Of a stretch of 8,627 bases of DNA, positions 5,569 through 8,627 are shown one piece after another. The stretch comes from Frankiales bacterium (GTDB taxonomy: Bacteria > Actinomycetota > Actinomycetes > Mycobacteriales > SCTD01). Position 1 is the first letter of the stretch. Every line of letters begins with the position of its first letter. The stretch spans positions 1-8,627 of the forward strand of contig JAOPVD010000310.1 of the NCBI GenBank assembly GCA_025966295.1. The letters run 5' to 3'. Under the pieces are notes generated by a model that made no database searches, was not told where the DNA came from, and saw only the letters and a list, made by a program, of their open reading frames with translations. A program made the position numbers and the translations under genes.

Positions 5569-5892
5569 TCAGCCGCGCAGGCCCTCGGCCCGGCGCGCGG
5601 CCAGCAGCAGCTGCTCGTAGTCGTCGGCGTGCACCTCGGCCAGCTGCTCCAGTGCGGCCTTCTTCGCCCGCCGCTCGCGGACCTCGAGGTCGCCGCTCCC
5701 GACCACGCCCAGCAGCGGCTGGCGCTCGGCCGGGGGAGTGGCCGCTCGGACCGTCCGCACGACGGAGGCGCGGGCCGCCCGCGGCTTGACTGCCGGTGCC
5801 GTCAGACAGCTTGCGCAGGAGCCGGAGTCTCCCTCGAAGGCCTCCGCGGCAAGCACCTTCCGGCACTTGTCGCATCGCTTCCAGGCCGCCAC
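5569..5892 (-). CDS. Small hypothetical protein with CxxC/CxxC zinc-ribbon-like N-terminus
   Basis: The product is 107 residues, starting at GTG 5892. This start is chosen because AGGAAGAGG (5907-5899) lies 6 nt upstream on the minus strand. An alternative GTG at 5931 would add 13 residues but has no ribosome site. CDKC (C7, C10) and CASC (C26, C29) form a four-cysteine set that could hold zinc. A basic, Ala/Arg-rich linker follows. The C-terminal half is a long charged helix region (ERRAKKAALEQLAEVHADDY, then EQLLLAARRAEGLRG) with coiled-coil character. No family name can be assigned. A nucleic-acid or ribosome-associated role would fit the zinc-ribbon and basic segment, but that is inference. 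It is divergent from the acyl-CoA synthetase with a 117-bp gap. Confidence 0.7.
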   Translation of the reverse strand: MAAWKRCDKCRKVLAAEAFEGDSGSCASCLTAPAVKPRAARASVVRTVRAATPPAERQPLLGVVGSGDLEVRERRAKKAALEQLAEVHADDYEQLLLAARRAEGLRG

Positions 5893-6009
5893 GCCGTACC
5901 TCTTCCTGTCGTGCTCGGATTGCTGTTCCACCGTAGACGCCGCAGCCGGTGCTTGAGCAGGGGGCCCCCATAGGGCACGGTGTGCAACACCCAGGAACCG
6001 GAGGACCCC

Positions 6010-7620
<1,611 letters not shown>

Positions 7621-7674
7621 TCGCGGCGGTTGCCGCAGGCTGCCCTCACCTCGCCGTCCGTTTCGCTGTGGGCC

Positions 7675-7707
7675 CCGAGGGGAGCCGTTCTCCCGAGACG
7701 ACCTCGG
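7675..7707 (+). promoter_or_regulatory. Hairpin in front of the dehydrogenase ribosome site
   Basis: CCGAGG (7675-7680) pairs with CCTCGG (7702-7707). Inside it GGGAG (7680-7684) can pair with CTCCC (7690-7694), though the two stems share base 7680. The right arm overlaps the first bases of the GGAGGA ribosome site (7706-7711). It could separate expression of the two metabolic genes by weak termination or by masking translation. It may also be chance in G/C-rich DNA. Confidence 0.25.
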
Positions 7708-7717
7708 AGGAGCGCAC

Positions 7718-8627
7718 ATGAAGGCACTGACCTGGCACGGCAAGCGGGACGTCCGCGTCGAGGAGGTCCCGGACCCCTCGATCCAGGAGCCCACCGACGC
7801 GATCATCAAGATCACGACGACGAACATCTGCGGGTCCGACCTGCACCTGTACGAGACGCTCGGCGCCTTCATGGGCAAGGGCGACGTCCTCGGCCACGAG
7901 CCGATGGGCGTCGTGGAAGAGGTCGGCAGCGACGTCGGCGACCTGCGGCCGGGCGACCGGGTCGTGATCCCCTTCCAGATCTCCTGCGGGCACTGCTGGA
8001 TGTGCAACCAGAAGCTGTACACGCAGTGCGAGACCACGCAGGTGCGCGAGCAGAACACCGGCGCCGCGCTGTTCGGGTTCTCCAAGCTGTACGGCGAGGT
8101 GCCCGGCGGGCAGGCCGAGTACCTGCGGGTGCCGCAGGCGCAGTTCACCCACATCAAGATCCCGGACGGCCCGCCGGACGAGCGCTTCGTCTACCTGTCC
8201 GACGTGCTGCCCACCGCGTGGCAGGCCTTCGAGTACGCCGACGTCCCCAAGGACGGCAGCCTCGTCATCCTCGGGCTCGGCCCCATCGGCGACATGGCCA
8301 GCCGCATCGCCCGGTACCGCGGTGTCGAGCGGGTGATCGCGGTCGACCTCGTCGACGAGCGCCTGCAGCGCGCCCGGGACCACGGCGTCGAGGTGGTCGA
8401 CCTGCGCGAGCACGAGAACGACCTCGGCGACGTGGTGCGCGACCTGACGGCCGGGCGGGGCGCGGACTCCGTCATCGACGCGGTCGGCATGGAGGCGCAT
8501 GGCTCGCCGGTGGCCAAGGTCGTGCAGGACGTCGCGAGCCTGCTGCCGAGCGCTGTCTCGGCGCCGGTGATGAAGCGCGCCGGCCTGGACCGGCTGAGCG
8601 CGTTCTACTCAGCACTCGACCTGGTCC
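7718..8627 (+). CDS. Zinc-dependent alcohol dehydrogenase, MDR family (3' truncated by window edge)
   Basis: ATG 7718 is preceded by GGAGGA (7706-7711), 6 nt upstream. 303 codons are present and the frame is still open at the right edge; the family usually has 380-400 residues. Catalytic zinc ligands are C38 in NICGSDLH and H60-E61 in GHEPMG. Structural zinc ligands are C90, C93, C96 and C104, with the classic 3-3-8 spacing. The nucleotide fold has GLGPIG (G186, G188, G191), and D210 ends the second strand, which favours NAD over NADP. The sequence style (KALTWHGKRDVRVEEVPDP) is that of the formaldehyde-dehydrogenase-like/threonine-dehydrogenase-like branch. The likely reaction is NAD-dependent alcohol-aldehyde oxidation; the substrate is unknown. 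It may be co-transcribed with the acyl-CoA synthetase. Confidence 0.92.
   Translation, partial: MKALTWHGKRDVRVEEVPDPSIQEPTDAIIKITTTNICGSDLHLYETLGAFMGKGDVLGHEPMGVVEEVGSDVGDLRPGDRVVIPFQISCGHCWMCNQKLYTQCETTQVREQNTGAALFGFSKLYGEVPGGQAEYLRVPQAQFTHIKIPDGPPDERFVYLSDVLPTAWQAFEYADVPKDGSLVILGLGPIGDMASRIARYRGVERVIAVDLVDERLQRARDHGVEVVDLREHENDLGDVVRDLTAGRGADSVIDAVGMEAHGSPVAKVVQDVASLLPSAVSAPVMKRAGLDRLSAFYSALDLV

Noticed and set aside
5960..5969. GGGGGCCCCC palindrome upstream of the acyl-CoA synthetase
   Set aside because: A 10-bp G/C palindrome without a loop or a partner site is expected by chance in DNA of this composition.

Overview
The window is high-GC DNA with strong G/C bias at third codon positions, GTG starts and a tRNA gene without an encoded CCA. 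This points to an actinomycete (Actinomycetota). A member of the Geodermatophilaceae/Frankiales type would fit, but the sequence alone does not prove the family.

Layout from left to right. (1) Positions 3-281 hold the C-terminal TOBE tail of an ABC-transporter ATPase that continues off the left edge. A hairpin follows, and then an exported alpha/beta hydrolase (337-1437). (2) Positions 1438-5100 form a patchwork. It contains a minus-strand alpha/beta-hydrolase relic, an intact class I SAM methyltransferase (1762-2589), the last ~42 codons of a decapitated sigma-70-family factor (2590-2715), an overlapping single-pass membrane protein with a PKD-like outer domain (2693-3316), a probable lipoprotein of lower GC and unknown function (3505-4524), and ~570 bp of degenerate minus-strand coding remnants carrying a 41-bp direct repeat. 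(3) Positions 5113-5236 hold tRNA-Lys(CTT) and its intrinsic terminator, both on the minus strand. (4) Two small Cys-rich proteins meet tail to tail at 5568/5569: a DUF7455-type protein and a CxxC/CxxC protein. (5) Positions 6010-7620 encode a fatty-acyl-CoA synthetase. A zinc-dependent alcohol dehydrogenase (7718 to the right edge) follows on the same strand.

How the genes relate. The acyl-CoA synthetase and dehydrogenase are co-oriented with a 97-bp gap and may share a role in fatty acid or alcohol/aldehyde metabolism. The sigma tail and overlapping membrane protein look like what is left of a sigma/anti-sigma pair whose sigma half was lost next to the methyltransferase. Patchy composition, gene fragments and a tRNA-Lys anticodon-arm 12-mer repeated at 1675 and 5197 suggest that 1.4-5.1 kb is a variable, rearranged region beside a tRNA. 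No integrase, transposase or CRISPR array is visible. I do not see a convincing complete new system; the orphaned putative anti-sigma protein is the best lead.
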